Source: Erythrobacter sp. (GTDB lineage Bacteria; Pseudomonadota; Alphaproteobacteria; Sphingomonadales; Sphingomonadaceae). From it: a DNA stretch of 64,000 nucleotides. Positions within the stretch are counted from its first letter, which is position 1; each line of letters opens with the position of its first letter. The notes under the pieces were generated by a model. The model was not told where the DNA came from, made no database searches, and was given only the letters and a program-made list of their open reading frames with translations. The translations under genes and the position numbers were made by a program. Below are positions 63,793 through 64,000 of the stretch, piece after piece. The stretch is from positions 248,001 through 312,000 of the forward strand of contig NZ_JASJAP010000005.1 of NCBI RefSeq assembly GCF_030066995.1, read 5' to 3'.

Positions 63793-64000
63793 GGTCTCGG
63801 TCGTGAAGTCCTACAGGATGGAACACATGGAACACGGTCCTGAGGGTCAAAAGCTGGGGATGCTCGGTGCGTTCATGTGCGCGGATTAGCGTCGTTCTAG
63901 ACAAGTAGGAAAGGTCTCTTGCCCCGTCATCCTGAAACTGGGTTTAATAAACTGCGGAGTGTCCGCGCGGATGGGCGCGGAACGCGCCCTGCCCTTGCCT
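63793..64000. other. Region upstream of prfA at the window edge
   Basis: A stretch of 208 bases that should contain the prfA promoter. No clear gene end, RNA or hairpin is seen; a short A/T-rich patch at about 63940-63955 (GGGTTTAATAAACTGC) includes a small TTTAATAAA palindrome-like core. A neighbouring gene may begin beyond the window. Confidence 0.4.

Overview
The window is a stretch of a high-GC alphaproteobacterial chromosome. Gene content fits the order Sphingomonadales, probably an Erythrobacteraceae-like marine bacterium. The supporting genes are gapR/DUF2312, DUF1244, DUF4167, DUF5076, a CDC48-type AAA ATPase, a short GltX, the prfA-prmC pair and a CIRCE-controlled groESL. Taxonomy is inferred from gene families and base composition only; no rRNA or tRNA gene was seen.

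Layout. 1-9765 is mostly housekeeping: partial yebC, a CPBP protease-like membrane protein, a minus-strand run of DUF1244, gapR, a membrane protein and ybjQ, then pyruvate kinase, an adenine deaminase/phosphoribosyltransferase salvage pair, a secreted NTF2-like protein, a glutaminyl cyclase, gltX and a small unknown. 9943-10560 is an AT-richer orphan gene. 10645-19260 is rpoC-rpoB on the minus strand. 19813-20841 is a small regulatory unit: a 41-aa peptide, DUF2975 and an XRE-type regulator behind a palindrome-flanked promoter. An FkbM methyltransferase follows, then rplJ-rplL on the plus strand, detached from rpoBC, and a serpin lipoprotein.

25168-34760 is the most distinctive region, an alphaproteobacterial curli (functional amyloid) locus. 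It runs csgF, csgG, three very large curlin-repeat subunits (695, 685 and 530 aa), one small curlin-repeat protein (244 aa), an unknown secreted protein and a csgH-like gene. A convergent gene for an Ala/Pro-rich secreted protein follows. CsgG would be the outer-membrane pore, CsgF its partner at the surface, the curlin proteins the fibre and the CsgH-like protein a periplasmic amyloid inhibitor. No csgE or csgD was recognised.

36650-46462 carries a MATE exporter, an MscS-type gene lacking the whole pore region, groES-groEL, an S41-like peptidase, a DUF305-LVIVD protein with a Met/His-rich linker, a divergent class A beta-lactamase-like protein and an Ala-rich lipoprotein with 11-residue repeats. 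46741-64000 carries polA, a CDC48-type ATPase, a split 3-oxoacid CoA-transferase operon, a DUF2269 protein, a CaiB-type CoA-transferase, a DUF418 protein, metK, lnt, DUF4167, prmC and prfA.

Many very long ORFs antisense to rpoB, rpoC, cdc48 and the curlin genes are by-products of strong GC bias and were left out.
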